NCBI RefSeq assembly: GCF_025642255.1 | Contig: NZ_CP106759.1 | Location: forward strand, 2,569,501-2,633,500 | Reading direction: 5' to 3' | Length of the DNA: 64,000 nucleotides | Source: Stenotrophomonas maltophilia | Lineage (GTDB): Bacteria; Pseudomonadota; Gammaproteobacteria; Xanthomonadales; Xanthomonadaceae | In this document: piece after piece, positions 50,926 through 59,405 of the stretch | How positions within the stretch are numbered: position 1 is the stretch's first letter | Layout of the letters: the number at the start of each line of letters is the position of its first letter | Program-made: the position numbers and the translations under genes | The notes under the pieces: generated by a model | Told to the model about the DNA's origin: nothing | Databases searched by the model: none | What the model saw: the letters and a program-made list of their open reading frames with translations, nothing else

Positions 50926-51477
50926 ATGAAGAAGCTCACTGCGATCGTGGTCCTGTTGGTGATTGCACTGGCCGGCGTGTGGTTCGGCGGCCCCTACCTG
51001 ACCATACAGGGTCTGTCCAAGGCCATCGAACAGCGCGATACCGCCGCACTGGAACGCTACGTCGACTTTCCGCGCGTGCGCGTCAGCCTGCGTGCGCAAC
51101 TCAATGATTACCTCGTGCGCCAGGCCGGCCCCGATGTGGCCAGCAGTCCGTTCGGCGCCCTGCTCTATGGCCTGGGCGACCAGCTTGGCGGCGCAGCGGT
51201 GGACACCCTGATGACCCCGACCGGCATCGGTGCGATGCTGCAGGGCCATGTGCTGTGGAAGCGTGGGCGCAACGAGCTGCAGGGCGGAAATGCCTTCGCG
51301 GCGACCGAACCGGCACGGCCTTTGAAGAACGCCCGCCACCGTTTCGAAGCGTTCGACCGCTTCGTCGTCGACGTTGATCGCGGCCCGGGCCAACCACCGT
51401 TGAAGGTCGTGCTGGAACCGCAGGGGCTGCGCTGGAAAGTGGTTGACCTGCAGTTGGGAATGGCCGGCACCCCATGA
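50926..51477 (+). CDS. DUF2939-family membrane-anchored protein
   Basis: The 183-residue product has an N-terminal hydrophobic segment (LTAIVVLLVIALAGVWFGGPYL) that is a signal anchor. LTIQGLSKAIEQRDTAALERYVDFPRVR, the hallmark of DUF2939, follows, and then a soluble periplasmic domain. Function is unknown. It lies 41 bases after the aldo/keto reductase, with a SMAG element eight bases after its stop. Confidence 0.87.
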   Translation: MKKLTAIVVLLVIALAGVWFGGPYLTIQGLSKAIEQRDTAALERYVDFPRVRVSLRAQLNDYLVRQAGPDVASSPFGALLYGLGDQLGGAAVDTLMTPTGIGAMLQGHVLWKRGRNELQGGNAFAATEPARPLKNARHRFEAFDRFVVDVDRGPGQPPLKVVLEPQGLRWKVVDLQLGMAGTP

Positions 51478-51484
51478 TGCAGAA

Positions 51485-51507
51485 CGCCGGGCGTGGCCCG
51501 GCGCTAC
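51485..51507 (-). repeat. SMAG (GTAG-headed) palindrome between convergent genes
   Basis: On the minus strand it starts GTAGCGCCGGGCC. It occupies nearly all of the 34 bases between the stops of the DUF2939 and nucleotidase genes and probably serves both as a terminator. Confidence 0.8.
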
Positions 51508-51511
51508 CGCG

Positions 51512-52456
51512 TCATCCCTCGTTGGCGACACCGTGCGGCACATGGCCCGCGGCAACGTGTTCGCGGGCGCTGTCGATGTTGTGCTGCGAATCATCGAAGA
51601 AGATGTCGGCACCGAAGGCCTGCAGGAACGGCCCCTTGTGGCGGCCGCCCAGGAACAGCGCCTCGTCCAGGCGCACGCCCCATTCGCGCAGCGTGCGGAT
51701 CACCCGCTCGTGCGCGGGCGCAGAGCGGGCGGTGACCAGCGCCGTGCGGATCGGCGCACTGTCACCGGCCGGGAACACCTCCTGCAGCGTGTGCAGCGCG
51801 GACAGGAAGCCGCGGAACGGGCCACCGCTGAGCGGTTCGCGCGCACGTTCGCGCTCGTGGCGGCCGAATGCCTCGACCCCCTGTTCACGCGAGATGCGCT
51901 CGCTTTCATCACCGAAGATCACCGCATCACCGTCAAAGGCAATGCGCAGCTGGCCGGACGGTCGGCCGGTGTCGATCTGGTCCGCGGCGGCCGCAGCGGT
52001 CTCGCCGGGTGGCTTGGGCAGGATCGTCGCAGCGGCGATTCCGTGGCGCAGCGCACTGCGGACCGACTCCGGATTGGCCGACAGGAACAGATCGGTGCCG
52101 AACGGTTTCACGTAGGGCCAGGTCGGCTCACCGGCGGTGAAGGTGGCACGGATGATGCCCAGGCCGTAGTGCTGGATCGAATTGAAGATGCGCAGGCCGG
52201 TATCAGCCGAATTGCGCGACAGCAGGATCACCTCGACGCGCGGGTTCTCCGGGCTGGCGCCCTGGTTCAGCGCCAACAGTTTGCGCACCACCGGGAAGGC
52301 CACGCCGGGACCGAGGATGTCGTCCTCGTGCTGGCGCTGGTACTCCGCATAGGCCGCCACGCCATCGGTCTCGAACAGCGCGTGGCTTTCCTCGAGATCG
52401 AACAGGGCGCGCGAGGTCACCGCGACGGTCAGCAAACGGGGGGAGTTGTCACCCAT
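51512..52456 (-). CDS. Cytosolic 5'-nucleotidase (cN-I-like family)
   Basis: The 314-residue protein matches the family of type I cytosolic 5'-nucleotidases, which dephosphorylate nucleoside monophosphates. Visible signatures are TVAVTSRALFDLEESHALFE, VILLSRNSADTGLRIFNSI, RIAFDGDAVIFGDESE (the haloacid-dehalogenase-type Asp region) and IFFDDSQHNIDSA. ATG 52456 has AAGGA upstream. It lies 47 bases downstream of nadK in the same direction, so NAD(P) and nucleotide pools may be linked here. Confidence 0.88.
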   Translation of the reverse strand: MGDNSPRLLTVAVTSRALFDLEESHALFETDGVAAYAEYQRQHEDDILGPGVAFPVVRKLLALNQGASPENPRVEVILLSRNSADTGLRIFNSIQHYGLGIIRATFTAGEPTWPYVKPFGTDLFLSANPESVRSALRHGIAAATILPKPPGETAAAAADQIDTGRPSGQLRIAFDGDAVIFGDESERISREQGVEAFGRHERERAREPLSGGPFRGFLSALHTLQEVFPAGDSAPIRTALVTARSAPAHERVIRTLREWGVRLDEALFLGGRHKGPFLQAFGADIFFDDSQHNIDSAREHVAAGHVPHGVANEG

Positions 52457-52503
52457 CGGTGGGGGTCCTTCTGGCGGTCGACGCGACCGGCAACCTATTG
52501 TCC

Positions 52504-53277
52504 TCAAAAAACGAACTGTTCGCTCAGGATCCGGTCTTCCAGATTGTGTTCCGGGTCGAACAGCAATGTCACCCGGCGGTCGCGCGACTCGCGGATGGTC
52601 ACCTCGACCACGTCGCGCGTCTCGTGCGAATCGGCGGTCACGCTGACCGGCCGCTTGTAGGGGTCCAGCACGCGGAAGCGCACCTCCGTATCCGCCTTGA
52701 GAATGGCACCACGCCAGCGTCGCGGGCGATACGGTGCCAATGGCGTCAGCGCGATGGTGTGCGAGCCCAAGGGCAGCACGGGTCCGTGGGCCGAATAGTT
52801 GTAGGCGGTGCTGCCTGCGGGCGTGGCAACCAGCACGCCGTCGCCGATCAGTTCGGCCACCCGCTCCTGCCCATTGAGGTCGATGCCGATGTGCGCAGCC
52901 TGGCGGGTCTGCCGCAGCAGGGACACGTCGTTGTACGCCAGCGAACCGGTGCTGGTGCCCGATTCGGTCAGCGCCACCATCTCCAGCGGACGCAGGTTGG
53001 CCGGTTCCGCGCGGGCGATGCGTGCATTGACGTCGTCGTCGCCCCGGTACTGGTTCATGAGGAAACCTACGGTGCCCAGCTTCATGCCGAACACCGGTTT
53101 TCCCAGGTGGCCATGACGATGCAGCGTCTGCAGCATGAAGCCATCACCACCCAGCGGGCAGAGCACGTCGGCCTGCTCGGGGGCATGGTCGCCAAAGCGC
53201 GCGACCATGGCCGCGCGGGCCATCTGCGCAGCTTCGGTAGTGCTTGCCAGGAAAGCGATGCGGGGGGTGTCGCTCAT
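52504..53277 (-). CDS. nadK: NAD kinase
   Basis: NadK phosphorylates NAD to NADP. The 257-residue protein has the GGDG motif ([14 protein letters not shown]), the conserved YNDVSLL segment and the glycine/Thr-rich [19 protein letters not shown]. It is somewhat shorter than E. coli NadK (292). The ATG at 53277 is used because the frame further upstream is read through SMAG repeats. It lies within 6 kb of the quinolinate-forming kynurenine genes. Confidence 0.95.
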   Translation of the reverse strand: MSDTPRIAFLASTTEAAQMARAAMVARFGDHAPEQADVLCPLGGDGFMLQTLHRHGHLGKPVFGMKLGTVGFLMNQYRGDDDVNARIARAEPANLRPLEMVALTESGTSTGSLAYNDVSLLRQTRQAAHIGIDLNGQERVAELIGDGVLVATPAGSTAYNYSAHGPVLPLGSHTIALTPLAPYRPRRWRGAILKADTEVRFRVLDPYKRPVSVTADSHETRDVVEVTIRESRDRRVTLLFDPEHNLEDRILSEQFVF

Positions 53278-53330
53278 CGGTGGATCCGGGGGGAAGGCGT
53301 GAGGGAGAGCATAACCGAGCGCCGCTACGC

Positions 53331-53354
53331 TCGCCGGGCATGGCCCGGCGCTAC
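53331..53354 (-). repeat. SMAG palindrome, first of a cluster of four
   Basis: On the minus strand it starts GTAGCGCCGGGCCATGCCCGGCGA, upstream of nadK. It points head-to-head with the next copy. Confidence 0.85.
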
Positions 53355-53371
53355 CCGGCTCCGCGCTCCCG

Positions 53372-53395
53372 GTAGCGCCGCACCATGCCCGGCGA
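53372..53395 (+). repeat. SMAG palindrome, diverged second copy
   Basis: It starts GTAGCGCCG and then has CACC where the others have GGCC, breaking two stem pairs. The head and far arm are intact. Confidence 0.75.
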
Positions 53396-53409
53396 AGTTC
53401 CGCGTTCCG

Positions 53410-53433
53410 GTAGCGCCGGGCCATGCCCGGCGA
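53410..53433 (+). repeat. SMAG palindrome, third copy
   Basis: An intact copy that starts GTAGCGCCGGGCC, in direct orientation to the second copy with 14 bases between them. Confidence 0.85.
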
Positions 53434-53447
53434 ATCGCCAATGGCCA

Positions 53448-53478
53448 GAAACAGAACGGCCCCGCTTTCGCGGGGCCG
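53448..53478 (-). terminator. Rho-independent terminator of the glutamate dehydrogenase gene
   Basis: On the minus strand the stem CGGCCCCGC/GCGGGGCCG, with loop GAAA, is followed by TTCTGTTTC. The T-run is interrupted, so strength is moderate. Confidence 0.65.
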
Positions 53479-53493
53479 CTCCGTTTCACGCAG

Positions 53494-53515
53494 GCCGGGC
53501 GTGGCCCGGCACTAC
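53494..53515 (-). repeat. SMAG palindrome, fourth copy (GTAGTGCC form)
   Basis: On the minus strand it starts GTAGTGCCGGGCCACGCCCGGC, five bases after the glutamate dehydrogenase stop. It belongs to the GTAGTGCC subfamily, unlike its three neighbours. Confidence 0.8.
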
Positions 53516-53520
53516 ATCAG

Positions 53521-56500
53521 TCACGCACCGTGTGCGGCCAGCTGGCCCAGGCGCTGGACCGCGACCGAGACGGTCGGGTAGTCCAGGGTCTTCTGCTCGG
53601 CCAGTTCCGCCAGCATTGCCAGGGTGAAGCGCAGGCTGTTGTCATCGCGGCCCATCCATGCAGCCACCTTGGCCTCGGCACTGCCGCCCTTGGTGGCGAG
53701 CACCTGACCGGCCAGGTTGCGATGGTTGGCGGCCAGCTCGTCGCGCAGCACGCCACGTGCCACCGCATGCCAACGGCCGTTGACTTCCAGTGCATCGACC
53801 TGCTCGAACAGCCACGGCAACTGCAGGGCATCGCCCAGGCGGAAGTGCACCTTGGACACGTCCACCGGCTTCAGCTTGCGGGTACGGGCCAGTTCGATGA
53901 TGTCGAACGCCGGTTCCAGGAAGTGCAGCTCGGACAGCTGCTGTGCCAGCGCGGACGGCAGGCCCTTCTCCTTCCACTCGGCCACCAGCGCCTCGTAGGT
54001 CGGACGCTGCGAGTCCGGCAGCACACCCGACGCGACACGGATGTCGTTGAACGGGCCCTGATAGCGGTTGACCGCTTCAGTGATGCCCGGCATCGCACCC
54101 GGACGCGACAGCAGCCAGCGCACGAACGAACGCTGCAGCTTCCAGATCACCTCCAGCGCGTCGATCTGCACCGACTCCGGCACCTTGCCGTCGAGGGCGT
54201 CGATCTGCGCCCACAGCGCGCGCGCATCCAGCGTCTCGCGGCTGATGGTGTAGGCCTTGGCGACCTCGGCGATGGAGCGGCCGGTGTCTTCCTGCATGCG
54301 CATCAGGAACGTTGCGCCCATGCGGTTGATGGTCTGGTTGGTCACCGCCGTGGCGATGATCTCGCGCTTCAGGCGGTGACGCTCCATCGCATCGGCGTAC
54401 TTCTTCTGCAGCGGCGTGGGGAAGTAGCGCAGCAGCTCCTTGGAGAGGTACGGATCTTCCGGAATATCCGACTCCAGCAGCTGGTTGAACGCCACCAGCT
54501 TGGAGTAGGACAGCAGCACCGACAGCTCCGGACGGGTCAGGCCCTGGCCGCGCGCCTTGCGCTGGGACAGCTCGGCATCGGACGGCAGGAACTCGATCTG
54601 CCGGTCCAGCAGACCCTGCTGTTCCAGGGTGCGGATGAAGTGCTGCTTGGAACCCAGGCGCTTGACCGCCATCCGCTCCATGAGGCTCAGCGCCTGGTTC
54701 TGGCGATAGTTGTCGTTGAGCACCAGGTCGGCGACTTCATCGGTCATCGAGGCCAGCAGCTTGTTGCGCTGGTCGACCGTCAGCTTCTTCGCCCGCACCA
54801 CATCATTGAGCAGGATCTTGATGTTGACTTCATGGTCCGACGTATCCACGCCGGCCGAGTTGTCGATGAAGTCCGTGTTGAGCAGCACGCCGGCCTGCGC
54901 GGCCTCGATACGGCCCAGCTGGGTCATGCCGAGGTTGCCGCCCTCGCCCACCACCTTGCAGCGCAGCTCGCCACCGTTCACGCGCAGTGCGTTGTTGGCA
55001 CGGTCGCCGACATCGCTGTGCTGCTCGCTGGCGGCCTTCACGTAGGTGCCGATGCCGCCGTTCCACAGCAGGTCCACCGGTGCCTTCAGGATCGCGCTCA
55101 TCAGGTCGTTCGGCGACAGCGCCTTGACGTTCTCGTCCAGGCCCAGCGCTTCACGCACCTGGGGGGTGATCTCGATCGACTTCAGGCTGCGCGGGTACAC
55201 GCCGCCGCCCTTGCTGATCAGCTTGGCGTCGTAGTCTGCCCAGCTCGAACGCGGCACGGTGAACATGCGCTCACGCTCGACGAACGAGGTCGCCGCGTCC
55301 GGGTTCGGGTCAAGGAAGATATGGCGGTGGTCGAATGCCGCGACGAGGCGGATGTGGCGCGACAACAGCATGCCGTTGCCGAACACATCGCCGGACATGT
55401 CGCCGACGCCGACCGCGGTGAAGTCCTGGCTCTGGCTGTCACGGCCGAGCGCACGGAAGTGGCGCTTGACCGACTCCCATGCACCGCGCGCGGTGATGCC
55501 CATGCCCTTGTGGTCGTACCCCACCGAACCACCGGAGGCGAACGCATCGCCCATCCAGAAGCCGTGCGCGATGGCCAGGCCGTTGGCGATATCGGAGAAG
55601 GTCGCCGTGCCCTTGTCGGCGGCCACCACCAGGTACGGATCGTCCATGTCGTGCCGCACGACATCCACCGGCGGCACGATCTTGTTGTTGACGATGTTGT
55701 CGGTGATGTCCAGCAGGCCCTGGATGAACAGCTTGTAGCAGGCCACGCCGTTGGCGAAGATCGCGTCGCGGTCGCCGTTCACCGGCGGGGTCTTGGCGAA
55801 GAAGCCGCCCTTCGCACCGACCGGCACGATGACGGTGTTCTTGACCATCTGCGCCTTGACCAGACCCAGCACTTCGGTACGGAAGTCTTCGCGACGGTCC
55901 GACCAGCGCAGGCCGCCACGGGCCACCGCGCCGAAGCGCAGGTGGGTACCTTCCACGCGCGGACCGTAGACGAAGATCTCGCGGTACGGACGCGGCTTCG
56001 GCAGGTCCGGCACCAGCGCCGAGTCGAACTTGAAGCTGATCACATGGCCGTGCTGGCCATTGGCGTCGGTCTGGTAGTAGCTGGTACGCAGGGTGGCATC
56101 GATCACGCCCATGAACGAACGCAGGATGCGGTCTTCGTCCAGGCTCGACACGCGGTCCATCAGCTTCAGCAGCGCATCGCGCGCGGCCTGCATCTGCGCG
56201 TCGCGGTCACCCTTGCGGGCATCGACCACGGTCTTGAGCACCTTCAGGGTGGCCTCGTCGCCGGCGGCCAGCACATCGAAGTGGGCCTTCAACTGGGCCT
56301 GGCCGGCCGCGATGTCGTCCTTGCTCTCGTGGCCGGTGGCCGGATCGAAGCGCGCTTCGAACAGTTCGACCAGCAGGCGCGCCAGCAGCGGATAGCGGGC
56401 GAACGTGCCTTCCACGTACGCCTGCGAGAACGGCACGCCGGTCTGCAGCAGATACTTGCAGTAGCCGCGCAGCATGGCGACCTGGCGCCAGTGCAGGCCG

Positions 56501-58497
56501 GCGGCCAGCACCAGGCGGTTGAAGCCATCGTTCTCGGCATCACCGTGCCAGACGCGGGCAAAGGTTTCGCCGAATGCTTCGTCGACGCTGGCGGCATCGA
56601 TCGCACCGGCCGTCGATTCGACCTCGAAGTCCTGCACGTATACCGGAGCGTTGTCGACCGACAGGCGGTACGGGCGCTCGGCGATCACGCGCAGGCCCAT
56701 GTTCTCCATCATCGGCAGCGCGTCGGACAGCGGAATGTCGTCCAGCTGGCGGTACAGCTTCAGGCGCAGGCCATCGCCGCTTTCGCGCGGCACCGCCTGC
56801 AGGCTCAGGCGCAGATCGTCCGGACCGGTCAGCGCGTCGAGCTGGCTGACGTCGTTGGCGGCAACTGCGGTGCTGTTGTCTTCGATGTAGCCGGCCGGCA
56901 GTGCCTTGCCGATGCGGGCCGCGATGCGCAGGCCTTCGCTTTCGCCATGACGGGCCACCAGCGCTTCGCGCAGGTCGTCCTGCCAGTTGCGCAGCACCTG
57001 GGCGAGCTTGCGCTCCAGTTCGGCGGTATCCACGTCAAGCATCTCGCCGGGCTTCGGGCGCACGATCAGATGCACCTGCGCCAGCGGCGATTCACCCAGC
57101 ACCACCGAGCTGTCGACGTACTCGCCATGCAGCGCTTCCTTCAGCATCGCCTCGATGCGCAGGCGCACGTCGGTGTTGAAGCGCTCGCGCGGCAGGTAGA
57201 CCAGCGCGGAGATGAATCGGCTGTACTTGTCACGGCGCAGGAACAGGCGGCTGCGCACGCGCTCCTGCAGGCCCAGCACGCCCATCGCGGTGCGGAACAG
57301 TTCGTCCTCGCTGGACTGGAACAGTTCTTCGCGCGGCAGGGTTTCCAGGATGTGGCGCAGTGCCTTGCCGCTGTGGCTGGACGCGGCCAGGCCGGACTGC
57401 TTCATCACGTATTCGTGGCGCTGGCGCACCAGCGGGATTTCCCACGGGCGGCGGTTGTAGGCACTGGAGGTGAACAGGCCGAGGAAGCGCTGCTCGCCGA
57501 TGATCCTGCCCTTGGCGTCGAATTCCAGCACGCCGATGTAGTCCATGTAGCCGGCGCGGTGCACGCGGGAGCGCGCATTGGTCTTGGTCAGGATCAGCGC
57601 GTCCTTCAGCCCCGACGTGGCGTTGAGGCCCTGGGCGGCGAGCGTCTTGACCGGGCGTGCGGCGGACTTGTCCTTGCCGCGCATCAGGCCCAGGCCGGTC
57701 TCGTTCAGCGGCGCCAGCACGTCTTCCTTGCCCTGCTTCTCGACGCGGTACTCGCGGTAGCCGAAGAAGGTGAAGTGGTTGTCGGCGGCCCAGCGCAGGA
57801 ACTCCTGCGCTTCCCTGCGCGAGGCATCGTCGACCGGCAGCGCACGGCTGCCCAGATCGTCGGCCAGTGCCAGTGCCTTGTCCTTCATCGGCTGCCAATC
57901 GCGCACGATCGCCCGCACTTCGTCCAGCGCCTTGCCGATGGCCTGCTCGATGGCGGCCATGGCATCGGCCGGCTGGCGGTCGATCTCCAGCAGCATCACC
58001 GATTCGGCCTCGCCCTCGCCGACCTTGACCAGCTTGCCGGCCTTGTCGCGGGTGAAGCGCAGCACCGGGTGGCCGAGCACGTGCACGCCCACGCCCTGTT
58101 CGGCCAGTGACATGGTCACGGTGTCGACCAGGAACGGCATGTCGTCGTTGATGATCTGCAGCACGGTGTGCGGCGATTCCCAACCGTTCGCCTTCACCGT
58201 CGGATTGAACACGCGCACGTTGGCCTTGCCGGCCTTGCGGGCACGGGCGAACTCCAGCGTCTCGGCCGCGAGCGCGGCCCACTCTTCAGCGCTGTGGTGC
58301 GGGAACTCGTCCGCCTCCATGCGCTTGTAGAAGTCAGCGGCAAACGCCACTGCTTCGGCCTGGGCGGCCGCCGGGTAACGCTTGCGCAAGGCCGTGTATA
58401 CCGGCTCCAGGGAGAAACCAGCGGTCACTGCGACCTCCGACTCAGCTGGTTTGGTCTTGTTTTTCACGGTCTTGGCTGCGGTTTTTTGCGGTTTCAT
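53521..58497 (-). CDS. Large NAD-specific glutamate dehydrogenase
   Basis: This 1658-residue enzyme is the L_180-type NAD-dependent glutamate dehydrogenase that feeds glutamate into the TCA cycle as 2-oxoglutarate. The long N-terminal part has ACT-like regulatory domains (VLQIINDDMPFLVDTVTM). The catalytic core holds HLRFGAVARGGLRWSDRRED, MVKNTVIVPVGAKGGFF and the NAD region GVGDMSGDVFGNGML. The C-terminal helical region follows. The start at ATG 58497 gives a Lys-rich leader (KPQKTAAKTVKNKTKPAESE). It stands alone between a terminator and the divergent TetR gene. It would consume the glutamate made by the hut pathway, but no direct regulatory link is seen. Confidence 0.95.
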   Translation of the reverse strand: MKPQKTAAKTVKNKTKPAESEVAVTAGFSLEPVYTALRKRYPAAAQAEAVAFAADFYKRMEADEFPHHSAEEWAALAAETLEFARARKAGKANVRVFNPTVKANGWESPHTVLQIINDDMPFLVDTVTMSLAEQGVGVHVLGHPVLRFTRDKAGKLVKVGEGEAESVMLLEIDRQPADAMAAIEQAIGKALDEVRAIVRDWQPMKDKALALADDLGSRALPVDDASRREAQEFLRWAADNHFTFFGYREYRVEKQGKEDVLAPLNETGLGLMRGKDKSAARPVKTLAAQGLNATSGLKDALILTKTNARSRVHRAGYMDYIGVLEFDAKGRIIGEQRFLGLFTSSAYNRRPWEIPLVRQRHEYVMKQSGLAASSHSGKALRHILETLPREELFQSSEDELFRTAMGVLGLQERVRSRLFLRRDKYSRFISALVYLPRERFNTDVRLRIEAMLKEALHGEYVDSSVVLGESPLAQVHLIVRPKPGEMLDVDTAELERKLAQVLRNWQDDLREALVARHGESEGLRIAARIGKALPAGYIEDNSTAVAANDVSQLDALTGPDDLRLSLQAVPRESGDGLRLKLYRQLDDIPLSDALPMMENMGLRVIAERPYRLSVDNAPVYVQDFEVESTAGAIDAASVDEAFGETFARVWHGDAENDGFNRLVLAAGLHWRQVAMLRGYCKYLLQTGVPFSQAYVEGTFARYPLLARLLVELFEARFDPATGHESKDDIAAGQAQLKAHFDVLAAGDEATLKVLKTVVDARKGDRDAQMQAARDALLKLMDRVSSLDEDRILRSFMGVIDATLRTSYYQTDANGQHGHVISFKFDSALVPDLPKPRPYREIFVYGPRVEGTHLRFGAVARGGLRWSDRREDFRTEVLGLVKAQMVKNTVIVPVGAKGGFFAKTPPVNGDRDAIFANGVACYKLFIQGLLDITDNIVNNKIVPPVDVVRHDMDDPYLVVAADKGTATFSDIANGLAIAHGFWMGDAFASGGSVGYDHKGMGITARGAWESVKRHFRALGRDSQSQDFTAVGVGDMSGDVFGNGMLLSRHIRLVAAFDHRHIFLDPNPDAATSFVERERMFTVPRSSWADYDAKLISKGGGVYPRSLKSIEITPQVREALGLDENVKALSPNDLMSAILKAPVDLLWNGGIGTYVKAASEQHSDVGDRANNALRVNGGELRCKVVGEGGNLGMTQLGRIEAAQAGVLLNTDFIDNSAGVDTSDHEVNIKILLNDVVRAKKLTVDQRNKLLASMTDEVADLVLNDNYRQNQALSLMERMAVKRLGSKQHFIRTLEQQGLLDRQIEFLPSDAELSQRKARGQGLTRPELSVLLSYSKLVAFNQLLESDIPEDPYLSKELLRYFPTPLQKKYADAMERHRLKREIIATAVTNQTINRMGATFLMRMQEDTGRSIAEVAKAYTISRETLDARALWAQIDALDGKVPESVQIDALEVIWKLQRSFVRWLLSRPGAMPGITEAVNRYQGPFNDIRVASGVLPDSQRPTYEALVAEWKEKGLPSALAQQLSELHFLEPAFDIIELARTRKLKPVDVSKVHFRLGDALQLPWLFEQVDALEVNGRWHAVARGVLRDELAANHRNLAGQVLATKGGSAEAKVAAWMGRDDNSLRFTLAMLAELAEQKTLDYPTVSVAVQRLGQLAAHGA

Positions 58498-58712
58498 GGC
58501 AGAGCGATGCGCTTGCTCAGTTGGGAAAATGAAATTGTAGCCCTCCCGCGCGAAAAGGCCTTGCTGCAGGACGGAATAAGCAGATTCGGGTTTGCTGCGG
58601 TTTAGACGCCTATTCAGTTCGCCCAGGTACGGAGCGAACGGGGGGCGGCCGCCTTGCCGACAGGATCGGCAAAGCGTGTTACCGGAAGACACACGCGGGA
58701 ACGTCGTTTCGA

Positions 58713-58744
58713 TTCCACAATCCTGAACTGGACGGTATAGTCCA
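58713..58744 (+). promoter_or_regulatory. Promoter and dyad operator of the TetR-RND operon
   Basis: A -10 box TATAGT (58736-58741) has a -35-like TTCCAC (58713-58718) at 17 bases. A perfect dyad TGGAC-N6-GTCCA (58729-58744) covers the -10. The predicted transcript start is at or within a base or two of the GTG start codon at 58749, so the mRNA is probably leaderless. The dyad is a plausible autorepression site for the TetR product. Confidence 0.6.
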
Positions 58745-58748
58745 CCGC

Positions 58749-59405
58749 GTGAACCCGGCCTACTTCCCCGTTGCCCTCGATGCGCGCGATGAGCGCGTGT
58801 TCGATGCCGTGCGCGAACTGCTGGCCCGGCAGGGCATGCAGATGAGCATGGATGCGGTGGCCCAGCAGGCCGGCTGCTCCAAGCAGACCCTGTACTCGCG
58901 CTATGGCAGCAAGCAGGAACTGCTGCGGCGGGTGATGCAGCGGCATGTGGGACACGCGACGGGGGCAATGCTGCGTGCACTCCGCAGTGACGACCTGCGT
59001 GCCAGCCTGTTGCAGTTCGCCATCGACTTCCTGGAGCATTTCAACCAACCGCATGTCGGCCAGGCCTGCCGGCTGATCGCTGCAGATGCCGCCCAGTTCC
59101 CCGAAGAGGCCCGGGCGCTGTACCGGCATGGTGCTGGCGCGCTGACACTTCATCTTTCTGAATGGATTGAAACCGTTTGCAGGCGTGGCCTGCTCCGGCA
59201 TGACGACCCGCACTTCATGGCCGAACTGCTGCTGAGCATGATCGCCGGTCAGGATTTCGACAAACAGCGCTTCCATACCCCCCATCGTGATGACGCGCTC
59301 CTGCGTCGGCGCTGGGCAGAGTTCTCCGTCGACAGCTTCCTGCGCGCGTTTGCGCCGCAACCGTCGCCGGCCCCGTCTACAAACCAACCCCGGAGTTCCT
59401 CCTGA
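58749..59405 (+). CDS. TetR-family regulator of RND efflux operon
   Basis: The 218-residue protein has the TetR helix-turn-helix MSMDAVAQQAGCSKQTLYSRY and a C-terminal domain of the AcrR/AefR-like type (FNQPHVGQACRLIAADAAQFPE). It is the first gene of the efflux operon, and its stop overlaps the adaptor start. It likely represses its own operon. GTG 58749 is the start; no ribosome site is possible if the mRNA is leaderless as predicted. Confidence 0.93.
   Translation: MNPAYFPVALDARDERVFDAVRELLARQGMQMSMDAVAQQAGCSKQTLYSRYGSKQELLRRVMQRHVGHATGAMLRALRSDDLRASLLQFAIDFLEHFNQPHVGQACRLIAADAAQFPEEARALYRHGAGALTLHLSEWIETVCRRGLLRHDDPHFMAELLLSMIAGQDFDKQRFHTPHRDDALLRRRWAEFSVDSFLRAFAPQPSPAPSTNQPRSSS

Noticed and set aside
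53331..53515. Possible CRISPR array from regularly recurring palindromes
   Set aside because: The units are in mixed orientation, unequally spaced, and match SMAG elements found elsewhere in the window; there are no spacers of constant length and no cas genes.
52459..58110. Open frame of 1883 codons on the plus strand opposite nadK and glutamate dehydrogenase
   Set aside because: It is antisense to two strongly recognised genes and rich in His, Gln, Val and Ala, as expected from reading a high-GC gene in the wrong frame. It spans repeats and a terminator.
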